Notes: generated by a model from the letters alone, not told the origin. DNA of 38,330 nt from an uncultured Spartobacteria bacterium (GCA_903928175.1 CAIYQA010000180.1:1-38330), one strand, 5' to 3'; positions 27,514 to 36,983 are shown, counted from the stretch's first letter. Numbers and translations: made by a program.

Positions 27514-29031
27514 TCACTTGTTGGCGCCGTAGTAGGCTTGGATCGCAGCCGTCAGCCCCGGGATATCGTGGCGTTTTGCCTCGATATCCACCCGGAGCCC
27601 GTTTTCCCGCATGCTTTGGGAGGTCAGCGGGCCGATGCTGGCGGTGAGCAACCCGGAGGGAATCGCAAGTTTGAGAGCCATGAAGTTTTCCACGGCGGAC
27701 GAACTCGCAAAGGTGATCAGGTCTGCTCCCTCCTTGCGGAACCGCTCGATTCCATCGGCATCCGTCTCGGGAACCGTCCGGTAGGCAATGGCTTCATCGA
27801 CAATCGCACCCATTTTGGTAAGCTCCTGTGAGAGCACATCCCGTGCCTTTTCGGGGCGGATAATCAGGATTTTCTCGTTCTCAACCGTGTGGTCTTTCTG
27901 GAACGCCTTGATCACGGCTTCGGCCACGAATTTTTCCGGCTGGAGATCGATGTGCAGATGGTAATCGCGCACGCGGGCGGCGGTCGCCGGTCCCACGGCG
28001 GCAATGCGGACGCCGCCGATCTCGCGGGTATCGTCGTAAATTTTGAAGAACATCTCGAAAAACGCGGAGACCCCGTTGGGGCTGGTGAAGACGATCCAAT
28101 CATACGCATGGCACTCCTGCACGAGCTGGCCGAATTCCAGGAGATCGGCCGGCGGCTCGATCCGGATGGTGGGCAGATCATAGGTATCCGCGCCGAGGGC
28201 GCGGAGCTTGTCCGAGAGCACCCCGGCCTGGCTGCGCGTGCGGGTGACGATGATGCGCTTGCCAAAGAGCGGTTTGCTTTCAAACCAGTTGAGTTTATCG
28301 CGCAGATTGACCACTTCGCCGAAGACAGCGACTGCCGGAGCGGTGAACTGGGCTTCGCTGGCAATACGGGCGATCTCCGAAAGCGGACCGCGCACCGTCT
28401 GCTGGCGACCCGTGGTGCCCCAGCGCACCAGGGCGACGGGGAGCTTGGGCGAGGCTCCGTGTTTGAGCAGTTCGGCGGTGATCTTTGCAAGACGTTTCAC
28501 CCCCATGAGCATTACTTTGGTGCCCGGTTGGGCGGCGATCTGGGCGTAGTCCACGGAAGACTCCTGCTTGGCCGTTTTTTCGTGGCCGGTGAAAATCGTC
28601 AATTGTGCCGTGAGGCCACGGTGGGTCACCGGGATGCCTGCGTAGGCCGGGGCGGCGAGAGCGCTGGAGACCCCCGGGACGATCTCAAAGGGCAGCTTTG
28701 CCGCAGCGAGCGCCTCGGCTTCCTCGCCGCCGCGCCCGAACAGGAACGGATCGCCCCCCTTGAGCCGCACCACGCGCTTGCCTTCGCGGGTGAGCTTGAT
28801 GAGGAGGGCGTTGATCACCTCCTGGTCCAACGTATGGTGGCCCGCTTTTTTGCCCGCATAAATGCGTTCGGCCTGCGCGGGAGCCCAAGTCAGCAATTCG
28901 GGATTGCAAAGATAATCGTAAACCACCGCGTCGGCGGTTTCCAGGACTGCGCGCGCGCGCAGCGTCACCAATCCGAGGTCACCCGGGCCCGCGCCGGTGA
29001 GGTAGCAAATGCCGATCTGTTTTTTGGACAT
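27514..29031 (-). CDS. cobA-hemD: Uroporphyrinogen-III C-methyltransferase / uroporphyrinogen-III synthase fusion
   Basis: YLTGAGPGDLGLVTLRA, VRLKGGDPFLFGRGGEEAEAL; C-terminal HemD (IIVTRTRSQAGVLSDKLRALGADTYDLPTI). Confidence 0.95.
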   Translation of the reverse strand: MSKKQIGICYLTGAGPGDLGLVTLRARAVLETADAVVYDYLCNPELLTWAPAQAERIYAGKKAGHHTLDQEVINALLIKLTREGKRVVRLKGGDPFLFGRGGEEAEALAAAKLPFEIVPGVSSALAAPAYAGIPVTHRGLTAQLTIFTGHEKTAKQESSVDYAQIAAQPGTKVMLMGVKRLAKITAELLKHGASPKLPVALVRWGTTGRQQTVRGPLSEIARIASEAQFTAPAVAVFGEVVNLRDKLNWFESKPLFGKRIIVTRTRSQAGVLSDKLRALGADTYDLPTIRIEPPADLLEFGQLVQECHAYDWIVFTSPNGVSAFFEMFFKIYDDTREIGGVRIAAVGPATAARVRDYHLHIDLQPEKFVAEAVIKAFQKDHTVENEKILIIRPEKARDVLSQELTKMGAIVDEAIAYRTVPETDADGIERFRKEGADLITFASSSAVENFMALKLAIPSGLLTASIGPLTSQSMRENGLRVDIEAKRHDIPGLTAAIQAYYGANK

Positions 29032-29055
29032 GAGAAGAATCTGGTATGGAAACGC

Positions 29056-29206
29056 GAATCAGGAAAGCAGGAAAACATGGGGAAAAAGGCGGAGACTTTT
29101 GCTGGCGACGCTCTGGCGAATGGCTTTGGGCCCTCAAGTGGCTGAAAACGAGGGAAAATTTCCGAATTCTGATCTTTCATTTCCGGGCTTCCTGGTTTCC
29201 TAATTC
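29056..29206. repeat. Degenerate inverted pair of AGGAAACC octamer arrays
   Basis: GAATCAGGAAAGCAGGAAAAC (29056-29076) versus GGCTTCCTGGTTTCCTAATTC near 29186-29206. Confidence 0.7.
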
Positions 29207-29226
29207 ATGATTCATTGCTTTTCACC

Positions 29227-30159
29227 GTGACCGAATTTTTGCAGCAGCTTATCAACGGCCTCTCGCTCGGCTCGATCTATGCCTTTATCGCGCTGGGTTA
29301 CACGATGGTGTACGGGGTGCTGCGGTTTATTAATTTTGCTCACGGGGATGTCTATATGGTGGGGGCGTTTGCAGGGTATTACCTCGCGCCTTTCGTTTGG
29401 AAGGTGTTGCCACAGGGAAAAGACGCGGCGGTTTTTAGCTGGAGCAGTTCGGCGGGGGCTTTTGTGGTGCTTTTGCTCTCGATGGCCCTTTGTGCGGTGC
29501 TCGGCATTCTGATCGAGAAATTGGTGTATAAACCGCTGCGGAGCCGCCCCCGGCTGACGGTCTTGATCACGGCCATCGGCGTTTCGATTTTTTTGGAGAA
29601 CTTCGGGCAGTATCTTTTCGGGGCCGACCCGAAGTCTTTCCCGGAGATTTTACCGGATCGGGCGATTGAGGGGCTTGGGGATTTGACAGTGATGGTGAAC
29701 CAGTCTGTGGTGCTCGTGGTGACGCTCCTTTTGCTGGTGGCGCTGCGATTTATCGTAATGAAAACCAAGATGGGGACGGCGATGCGGGCGCTTTCGTATA
29801 ACCCGACGGCGGCTTCGCTCATGGGGATCAACAACGACGTGATTATTTCATTCACGTTTGCGCTGGGCTCAGCACTCGCGGCAGCCGCCGGGATTCTCAA
29901 CGCGATCAATTACCCGAGCATCGACCCGCTGATGGGCATCCTGCCGGGAATCAAGGCGTTCGTCGCGGCGGTGCTGGGGGGGATCGGGAACCTGGGCGGC
30001 GCGGTGTTGGGCGGGATCATCCTGGGGGTGCTGGAAACGCTGGTGGTGGGCTACGTCTCGCCGATGTACCGGGACGCGATTGCGTTTGCGGTGCTGATTT
30101 TAATTTTGCTCTTCAAACCCAACGGCCTGCTCGGGCGGGTGGAAAAGGAGAAAGTCTGA
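29227..30159 (+). CDS. livH: Branched-chain amino acid ABC transporter permease LivH
   Basis: LINGLSLGSIYAFIALGYTMVYGVLRFINFAHGDVYM; GTG 29227 plausible, TTG 29215 alternative. Confidence 0.93.
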   Translation: MTEFLQQLINGLSLGSIYAFIALGYTMVYGVLRFINFAHGDVYMVGAFAGYYLAPFVWKVLPQGKDAAVFSWSSSAGAFVVLLLSMALCAVLGILIEKLVYKPLRSRPRLTVLITAIGVSIFLENFGQYLFGADPKSFPEILPDRAIEGLGDLTVMVNQSVVLVVTLLLLVALRFIVMKTKMGTAMRALSYNPTAASLMGINNDVIISFTFALGSALAAAAGILNAINYPSIDPLMGILPGIKAFVAAVLGGIGNLGGAVLGGIILGVLETLVVGYVSPMYRDAIAFAVLILILLFKPNGLLGRVEKEKV

Positions 30160-30160
30160 T

Positions 30161-30291
30161 GCAATCTGAAACTCAGGAACTCAGGAAAAAATCAGGAAGG
30201 CGGGAAATGAAAACCCTCAGGAACTCAGGAACTCAGGAAAGAGTTTTTTTTGGATTTTCTTCGTGCCTTCGTGCCTTCGTGCCTTCGTGTG
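30161..30291. repeat. AGGAACTC octamer array followed by CTTCGTGC octamer array
   Basis: ctcaggaactcaggaactcaggaaag (to about 30243), then tcttcgtgccttcgtgccttcgtgccttcgtgtgag. Confidence 0.88.
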
Positions 30292-30311
30292 AGATTTTCA
30301 AGTTTTTCGGT

Positions 30312-30481
30312 CTCGTTCCCAATCTCCTGATTGGGAATGCAAGTGTCTTGGAAACTCTGTTTCCCGAGCCTGCCATGCCATCAGCGCTTTGTATTATGCA
30401 ACGCGCAAGCTCTCTCTCCGCGCGCAGCGAAGCTGGAGCTTCGGAAACAAGTGCGTTCCCAATCTGGAGATTGGGAACGAG
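30312..30481. repeat. CTCGTT four-hairpin element, full copy B
   Basis: Hairpins 30316-30337 (TTCCCAATCTCCTGATTGGGAA), 30350-30364, 30428-30443 (CGAAGCTGGAGCTTCG), 30456-30477; ends CTCGTT/AACGAG. Confidence 0.88.
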
Positions 30482-30511
30482 GAGAAATCTGCGGATGCAC
30501 TGTTTTATCCC

Positions 30512-31468
30512 ATGAACCGCCCGAAAACATGGCTGCTGCTGTTTGTCCTGCTGGCCGCGGTGTGCGCCTGGTTTCAGGGCGCCATCAACCCGTATTATTT
30601 CGACATCCTGATTATGATCGGGATCAACATTGTGCTGGGGGTGAGCCTCAATCTGGTCAACGGCTACACGGGGCAGTTTTCGCTGGGACACGCCGGGTTC
30701 ATGGCGGTCGGGGCGTATGTGAGCGCGGCGGTGACGGTATTGCTGGGCTGGGGGTTTGTGATTGGGTTGTTGGCGGGGGGATTGGGTGCGGCCTTGGCGG
30801 GGTTCGCGGTGGGGGTGCCGTCGCTGCGGCTCAAGGGGGATTACCTGGCCATCGTGACGCTCGGCTTCGGAGAGATCATTCGCGTGCTCATTCAAAATAC
30901 CGAAGCGGTGGGGGGGTCGCGGGGTTTCTCGATTCCGATCCGCGCGACGGGGCTTTTTGGAACGTATCTGGCTGCCGCGCTGACGGTGTACGTGGTGGTG
31001 CTCCTGGTGCACTCGACCTACGGGCGCGGATTCCTGACGGTGCGCGACGACGAGATCGCTGCGGAGGCCATGGGCATCAATACGACCAAATACAAGGTGA
31101 TCGCGTTCGTGGTCGCGGCGTTTTTCGCGGGGGTCGCAGGCGGGTTGTACGCGCATTTCAAACAGTTCATCCACCCCGAGGGGTTCGGGTTTTTGCGTTC
31201 GGTGGATATTGTGGTGATTGTGATCCTGGGCGGGATGGGCAATACGCCGGGAGTGATTGCGGCGGCGATTTTGCTGACGATTTTGCCGGAGGGCCTGCGG
31301 GCATTGGCGGCTTGGGAAGCGCTCCCCATGGCAGTGCGCGGGATCGTGCAGAACCGGATGATTCTCTACTCGCTGCTTTTGATCGGGTTGATGTTAACGC
31401 GTCCGCAGGGGCTCTTTTCCGGCGGCGGAAAATGGATGAAACGGCTGAAGGGAAGGGGCGCGTCATGA
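30512..31468 (+). CDS. livM: Branched-chain amino acid ABC transporter permease LivM
   Basis: LGVSLNLVNGYTGQFSLGHAGFMAVGAY; ATG 30512, since codons from 30389 are repeat-derived. Confidence 0.94.
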   Translation: MNRPKTWLLLFVLLAAVCAWFQGAINPYYFDILIMIGINIVLGVSLNLVNGYTGQFSLGHAGFMAVGAYVSAAVTVLLGWGFVIGLLAGGLGAALAGFAVGVPSLRLKGDYLAIVTLGFGEIIRVLIQNTEAVGGSRGFSIPIRATGLFGTYLAAALTVYVVVLLVHSTYGRGFLTVRDDEIAAEAMGINTTKYKVIAFVVAAFFAGVAGGLYAHFKQFIHPEGFGFLRSVDIVVIVILGGMGNTPGVIAAAILLTILPEGLRALAAWEALPMAVRGIVQNRMILYSLLLIGLMLTRPQGLFSGGGKWMKRLKGRGAS

Positions 31469-32226
31469 TGCCGCTGTTGGAGATCGACCGCTGTACGGTG
31501 CAGTTTGGCGGGTTGAAGGCTGTCTCGGAGCTCAATCTGTCGATTCGCCAAGGGGAGCTTGTCGGGTTGATCGGACCCAACGGCGCGGGGAAGACGACGG
31601 TGTTTAATTTGATTACCGGGGTTTACCAGCCCACCGAAGGCGGCATCCGGTGTGAGGGGGCTTCCGTGGCGGGCCGACGCCCTTACCAAATCACCGCGCG
31701 CGGCATCGCGCGGACATTTCAAAACATCCGGCTTTTCGGCTCGCTCACAGTTTTCGACAATGTCCGCGCGGCCTGCAACATGCACCTGCGCCACGGCATT
31801 TCGCACGCGCTCTGGCGCGGAGCTGCTTTTGTGCGGGAAGAGCGGGAGGTGGAAACAATGGCGGAGGAATTGCTCGCGATTTTTCACCTCGACCATCTGC
31901 GCGATGCCGAATGCACGAGCCTGCCTTATGGCGACCAGCGGCGGTTGGAAATTGTCCGGGCGTTGGCCACTCGCCCCAAGTTGCTGCTGCTTGACGAGCC
32001 GGCTGCGGGGATGAACCCGACGGAGAAAGTGGAACTGATGCGGTTGATCCAATTCGCGCAGGAGAAATTCAGGCTGGCGGTGCTGCTGGTGGAGCACGAT
32101 ATGCGGGTGGTGATGAGCATCTGCGAACGGATTGCGGTGTTGGATTATGGGGTGAAAATCGCCGAGGGAACCCCGGAGGAAATTCGCACCGATCGCCGGG
32201 TGATCGAGGCTTATTTAGGAGAATAA
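31465..32226 (+). CDS. livG: Branched-chain amino acid ABC ATPase LivG
   Basis: GPNGAGKTTVFNLITGVYQPTEG, ARTFQNIRLF, LLDEPAAGMNP; start overlaps livM stop. Confidence 0.95.
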   Translation: MMPLLEIDRCTVQFGGLKAVSELNLSIRQGELVGLIGPNGAGKTTVFNLITGVYQPTEGGIRCEGASVAGRRPYQITARGIARTFQNIRLFGSLTVFDNVRAACNMHLRHGISHALWRGAAFVREEREVETMAEELLAIFHLDHLRDAECTSLPYGDQRRLEIVRALATRPKLLLLDEPAAGMNPTEKVELMRLIQFAQEKFRLAVLLVEHDMRVVMSICERIAVLDYGVKIAEGTPEEIRTDRRVIEAYLGE

Positions 32227-32229
32227 AGC

Positions 32230-32937
32230 ATGCTTAAAATCCGCGATCTGCATGTCCATTACGGGGCCATTTCAGCGCTGCACGGGCTCAATATCGACGT
32301 GCCGCAGGGGCACATCGTCACGTTGATCGGGGCGAACGGCGCGGGAAAATCGACAGCGCTGCGCGCGATCTCGGCCATTGTGCGCGCGGCCAAAGGGAGT
32401 ATTCAATTTGACGGAGAGGAAATCTCGCAGTTGCCGCCGCACCGGATCGTGGAGCGCGGGCTGTGCCATGTGCCGGAGGGGCGGATGGTCTTTGCGAATC
32501 TGACGGTGCTGGAGAATCTGTATTTGGGTGCTTACAGGCGCAACGACAAGCACGCGTTCGCCGGCGATCTGGACTATATTTTCGGCATTTTCCCCCGGCT
32601 CAAGGAACGCCAGAAACAGAGCGCCGGGACGTTGTCGGGCGGCGAACAGCAGATGCTCGCCATTGGCCGGGCGCTCATGGGCAAACCGCGCTGCCTGATG
32701 CTGGATGAGCCATCGCTGGGAATCGCGCCGCTCTTGGTGAAGACGATTTTCGAGAAAATTGTGGAGGTGAACCGCGAACTGGGCATCACGATCCTGCTCG
32801 TGGAACAGAACGCGAATCTTGCGCTGGAGATTTCAAACTACGGGTATGTGATGGAGACAGGCCGCATCCTCCTTGCGGATGATTCGGCAAAGCTGAGGGA
32901 AGACCCGAAGGTGCGGGAATGCTACTTGGGAGGGTAG
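32230..32937 (+). CDS. livF: Branched-chain amino acid ABC ATPase LivF
   Basis: LHVHYGAISALHGLNIDVPQG, GANGAGKSTALRAIS, LSGGEQQMLAIGRALM. Confidence 0.95.
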   Translation: MLKIRDLHVHYGAISALHGLNIDVPQGHIVTLIGANGAGKSTALRAISAIVRAAKGSIQFDGEEISQLPPHRIVERGLCHVPEGRMVFANLTVLENLYLGAYRRNDKHAFAGDLDYIFGIFPRLKERQKQSAGTLSGGEQQMLAIGRALMGKPRCLMLDEPSLGIAPLLVKTIFEKIVEVNRELGITILLVEQNANLALEISNYGYVMETGRILLADDSAKLREDPKVRECYLGG

Positions 32938-33022
32938 AGGGAGACGCAGTCTACTCCGCTCGGACCTGAATATCCCTCTTTTTAAGTGGATCTGTATCAG
33001 GTGTTTAGGATAGATCCGACTC

Positions 33023-33613
33023 ATGGCCCTCTCCGATATAGATGCCCGTCTTCATGCAAAATTCGAAATCCATGAGTGGCGGCATGCATCGGCCGTCTTG
33101 CTCAACGATTTTCCAGATGAATGGGCAGATGTCTTTGACGTTCTCTCCAGGTTCGTGCTAAGGAAATCTTGGATTACAGTCGGCGGCGGATCAAAATCAG
33201 ACGTCTCTGGATGGATAGACCGGGCACTCACGGACAAGGGATGGGTGGAAAAGAAATTTGCGACGTCCATTGTCGTGGACGAGATCGCAACGCAGTCGCC
33301 TACCCACAAGGTTGATTGCTTCAAAAACAAAGTTGGTCTCGAAATCGAGTGGAACAACAAAGACCCATTCTTCGATCGTGATTTGAATAACTTTCGCCTG
33401 CTCTTTGAATTGCGAGCCATTGCTGTTGGGATCATCGTCACACGGTGCGATGAACTGCAGAGGGTTTTTGATTCCCTTGGTCGTGGAAAGAGCTACGGTA
33501 ATTCCACCACCCACATGAGCAAACTTTTGCCACGGCTCGAAGGTGGAGCAGGCGGTGGGTGTCCAGTGCTTGTGTTTGGGATCAAAGATGTGCTATTTGA
33601 TTCAGCTACATGA
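33023..33613 (+). CDS. BglII/BstYI-like type II restriction endonuclease
   Basis: HKVDCFKNKVGLEIEWNNKDPFFDRDLNNFRLLFELRAIAVGIIVTR: D98-x8-E107-x-E109 active-site spacing; adjacent methyltransferase. Confidence 0.85.
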   Translation: MALSDIDARLHAKFEIHEWRHASAVLLNDFPDEWADVFDVLSRFVLRKSWITVGGGSKSDVSGWIDRALTDKGWVEKKFATSIVVDEIATQSPTHKVDCFKNKVGLEIEWNNKDPFFDRDLNNFRLLFELRAIAVGIIVTRCDELQRVFDSLGRGKSYGNSTTHMSKLLPRLEGGAGGGCPVLVFGIKDVLFDSAT

Positions 33614-34311
33614 CTGCCTCCGAAGACCTCCTTTCCTCTATTCGTGGTAAATTCGGCACGATCCTCGCGGATCCTCCTTGGAGATTCCAAAACTCCACCG
33701 GTAAGGTAGCTCCAGAACACAAGCGGTTGTCTCGGTATCCGACCATGACGCTAGAGGAAATCAAACTCCTGCCAGTGGACTTGTTTGCCAAAGATTCATC
33801 TCATTTATATCTATGGGTTCCAAACGCTTTGCTGCCAGAGGGTTTGGCCGTCATGGAGGCTTGGGGGTTCAAATATAAATCGAATTTTATCTGGCATAAA
33901 ATCCGAAAAGACGGCGGGCCTGATGGCAGGGGTGTCGGATTTTATTTTAGAAATGTTACCGAGATTATTTTATTTGGAACGCGTGGAAAGAATGCGCGGA
34001 CGCTGGCACCCGGGCGCAGCCAGGTGAACTTTCTTGCTACCCAAAAGCGGGAGCATTCCAGGAAACCGGACGAGATCTTCCCGATCATTGAGGCATGCTC
34101 CTCTGGCCCATTCTTAGAGCTTTTCGCACGTGAAAAACGCAAGGGCTGGACTGTTTGGGGTAATCAGGCTCCAGAAAAGGAAAACACCTTCGCCGGGCCG
34201 ACTCACGGTAAAGCGTATTCCTCCCAAATGACACAGGGGAAATGGGCTCAGGCGACATTTATTGACACGGCACAACCCGCGTCATCCGCGATACTAAAGA
34301 CCGCTTTGTAA
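33610..34311 (+). CDS. MT-A70 family adenine-N6 DNA methyltransferase
   Basis: ILADPPWRFQN (DPPW), LYLWVPNALLPEGLAVMEAWGFKYKSNFIWHK, REHSRKPDE; ATGA overlap with REase stop. Confidence 0.93.
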   Translation: MTASEDLLSSIRGKFGTILADPPWRFQNSTGKVAPEHKRLSRYPTMTLEEIKLLPVDLFAKDSSHLYLWVPNALLPEGLAVMEAWGFKYKSNFIWHKIRKDGGPDGRGVGFYFRNVTEIILFGTRGKNARTLAPGRSQVNFLATQKREHSRKPDEIFPIIEACSSGPFLELFAREKRKGWTVWGNQAPEKENTFAGPTHGKAYSSQMTQGKWAQATFIDTAQPASSAILKTAL

Positions 34312-34390
34312 AATCGGCGAACGAACCTGTTGACATCATCCGGGGAGCCGCTAGAGTTTCCGCTCTTTTTCCAAACGAATTTCCCGGCTT

Positions 34391-34564
34391 ATGAAACGCA
34401 CCTACCAACCTTCCAAACGCACCCGCAAGCAGCAGTTCGGGTTCCGCGCCCGCATGAAAACCAAGAGCGGTCGCGCGATTCTTTCCCGTCGCCGTCAACG
34501 GGGTCGCAAGCGCTTGCTGCCCAAGGGCGTGGAGATTCACTTCGCGCGCCATACCCAGGCGTAA
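34391..34564 (+). CDS. rpmH: 50S ribosomal protein L34
   Basis: [57 protein letters not shown]; 57 aa, absent from the supplied ORF track. Confidence 0.97.
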   Translation: MKRTYQPSKRTRKQQFGFRARMKTKSGRAILSRRRQRGRKRLLPKGVEIHFARHTQA

Positions 34565-34620
34565 TTCCGGATCAACCCGGCGGAGTGCTCGGGGAGCGCT
34601 TCGCATGAGGTCGCTTCTTT

Positions 34621-35010
34621 GTGCCGCTGACCTTTCCCAAGTCCATCCGGTTCCAGAACAGCTCGGAGTTTCTCCGGGTCAAGACGGAGGGGCGCGCCTA
34701 TAGCGGGCGCTTCATGACGGTGGGGGTGCTCAAGGGGTGTGATGCGACGCGGGTGGGGTTGATCACTTCCAAACGGGTCGGCGGGGCGGTGGAAAGAAAC
34801 CGTGTGCGCCGCCGGTTGCGGGAGTTGATGCGGCTGACGCGGCCGCAATGGGTTTCCGGGGTGTGGGTGGTGGCGATTGCGCGACGGGCTGCTGTGGATG
34901 CCCCATTTGCGGAGTTGCAAAGTGAGTGGTTGCGACTGGCGGAACGGGCGGGGATTCTGCCCAAGGCATCTTCCGGAACGGTTTCAGGCAAAGGAGGGGA
35001 AGGTGTTTGA
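34621..35010 (+). CDS. rnpA: Ribonuclease P protein component
   Basis: [26 protein letters not shown]; position after rpmH; GTG start. Confidence 0.92.
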   Translation: MPLTFPKSIRFQNSSEFLRVKTEGRAYSGRFMTVGVLKGCDATRVGLITSKRVGGAVERNRVRRRLRELMRLTRPQWVSGVWVVAIARRAAVDAPFAELQSEWLRLAERAGILPKASSGTVSGKGGEGV

Positions 35011-35254
35011 GCGGGTGTTAAAGTGGGTTGTGTTAAAGTTGATCCGGGTGTACCAAGTGGGGGTATCGCCGGTATTGACGGTGATTTCCGGCCCCGGTGG
35101 GGGGTGCCGGTTCGAGCCTTCCTGTTCGCGCTATTTCGTGGAGGCTGTGGAGCGGTTTGGGATTTGGCGCGGGGGCTGGCTTGGGCTGAAAAGAATCGCC
35201 CGCTGCCACCCCTGGGGAGGGCATGGGTTTGACCCTGTGCCGCCGAAAGACTGA
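35003..35254 (+). CDS. yidD: Membrane protein insertion efficiency factor YidD
   Basis: [13 protein letters not shown]...[19 protein letters not shown]...[20 protein letters not shown] start overlapping rnpA end. Confidence 0.93.
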   Translation: MFERVLKWVVLKLIRVYQVGVSPVLTVISGPGGGCRFEPSCSRYFVEAVERFGIWRGGWLGLKRIARCHPWGGHGFDPVPPKD

Positions 35255-35268
35255 AATTAAGATTTTTT

Positions 35269-36975
35269 ATGGACCGAAAAAGTATCGTTGCGATTGCCTT
35301 GGCTATCGGGGTGTTTGTGTGGGCAAATAATCAATCCCGGCTGGCGCAAAAAATGAACCCGCCGCAGTCCCCAGCCGAGGCGACAGCCACGGCGACTGCC
35401 CAACCTGCTCCAACCGTTCAGGCGGCGCCGGTTCCCGTGGTGGAACCGAAATCCGCGGTGGCCGTGCCCGAGGAAAAAAAGACGGTGTCCACACCATTTG
35501 TGGAGTATGCGTTTACGAATCTCGGCGGCGGGATTTCCTCGCTCACCCTCTTGAAACACCAAGGCGGGCAACCGGGAGATAAGATGGTCCTGAACGCGGC
35601 TGCGACGCATCCGATCGGGGCGCTGTCGCTGAAACCCGATGCCCCCGACAGTGAGGGGTACACGATTTCCACGGAGGGCAAGGACCGGGTGATTTGCGAA
35701 AAAACGGTGCCGCCGGGGGTTCAGGTGCGGAAGGTTTATACCCTCAGCAGCAAAAAGGGGGAGGAATACCATGTGGCGCTGGAGGTGTCGTTTGCCAACC
35801 GCACGGCCGCCCCTCTGGAGCATCCCGGCTATTATTTGTTTGTGGGCGCTGCGGCGCCGATTCATGCGACGGACCTGCCCATTTATATCGGGTTCGATTG
35901 GTTTGACGGGAAGACGAATGCGTTTATCGCGCCCACCTGGTTTAATCCTTCCAAAATTCCGTTGGTGGGAGTCGAAACTGCTGCGGGAAAATCGTTGTAT
36001 GCGCAAAGCCCGGGCAACGTGGTTTGGGCTGGGGTTCGAGATCAATATTTCACGACGATGCTGTTGCCTCTGGATGGGGTGGCCAAAGGGGTTTGGGCGC
36101 GTCCGTTGGAAGTGAAGATCGATGACAAGGAGCTCAAGGGGATGGAGGGCTTCCTGGAGATGCCCGGCTTCAAGCTCAATCCCGGCGAGAATGTCACCAA
36201 GCGGTTCACGATTTATGCAGGCCCGGCGGAATACAATCAACTGGCGGCGTTGAACTCCGGCGCGGTGGAAATGATGAATCTCGACCGGTGGTGGATCACC
36301 CGCAGTGTGGGGATGGTGCTCTTGCGCTCGATGAACTGGCTGCAGGGGCTCTTCCACAACTACGCCCTGGCGATTGTGGTGCTGACGTTCATTGTGCGCG
36401 GCGCGCTCTGGCCGATCCAGGGGCGGGCGAATAAATCAATGAAGCGGATGCAGCTTCTCCAGCCGAAGATGACGGAGTTGAAGGAGAAGTACAAGGACGA
36501 CCCGGCGAAGATGAACCAGGAGGTGATGAAGCTCTATAAAGAATATGGGGCCAATCCGCTGAGCGGTTGCTTGCCGATGTTGATCCAGATCCCGATTTTC
36601 TTCGGCTTCTACTCGATGCTCGGCACCGCGGTGGAGTTGCGCAACCAGGGCTTTTTGTGGGTGAGCGATCTCTCCCGGCCCGACACAATTTTCCACCTCT
36701 CCGGCATCCCCGTGAACATCCTGCCGCTGGCGATGGCGGGCACGATGATCTGGCAGATGCAGTTGACGCCCAAGGCGGGGGACCCGGCGCAACAGAAAAT
36801 GATGATGTTCATGCCGCTCATCTTCGTTTTCATCACCTACAACTTCGCTTCCGCGCTTGCCCTTTACTACACGGTCCAGAATATACTCTCGATCATCCAA
36901 CTCTACGCGACGCGCAACCAGCCGATGCCGGAGTTGGTGAAAGTGTCCGCCGCCAACAGGAAAAACCGCCGTTAG
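35269..36975 (+). CDS. yidC: Membrane protein insertase YidC
   Basis: N-terminal TM, periplasmic domain, NPLSGCLPMLIQIPIFFGFYSML, FNFASALALYYTVQN-like C-terminus. Confidence 0.96.
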   Translation: MDRKSIVAIALAIGVFVWANNQSRLAQKMNPPQSPAEATATATAQPAPTVQAAPVPVVEPKSAVAVPEEKKTVSTPFVEYAFTNLGGGISSLTLLKHQGGQPGDKMVLNAAATHPIGALSLKPDAPDSEGYTISTEGKDRVICEKTVPPGVQVRKVYTLSSKKGEEYHVALEVSFANRTAAPLEHPGYYLFVGAAAPIHATDLPIYIGFDWFDGKTNAFIAPTWFNPSKIPLVGVETAAGKSLYAQSPGNVVWAGVRDQYFTTMLLPLDGVAKGVWARPLEVKIDDKELKGMEGFLEMPGFKLNPGENVTKRFTIYAGPAEYNQLAALNSGAVEMMNLDRWWITRSVGMVLLRSMNWLQGLFHNYALAIVVLTFIVRGALWPIQGRANKSMKRMQLLQPKMTELKEKYKDDPAKMNQEVMKLYKEYGANPLSGCLPMLIQIPIFFGFYSMLGTAVELRNQGFLWVSDLSRPDTIFHLSGIPVNILPLAMAGTMIWQMQLTPKAGDPAQQKMMMFMPLIFVFITYNFASALALYYTVQNILSIIQLYATRNQPMPELVKVSAANRKNRR

Positions 36976-36983
36976 TTGCGCCG

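Noticed and set aside
30331-32226. 631-aa ORF suggesting a LivG fusion
   Set aside because: Only the part from 31465 is LivG; the upstream part is repeat sequence and out-of-frame livM.
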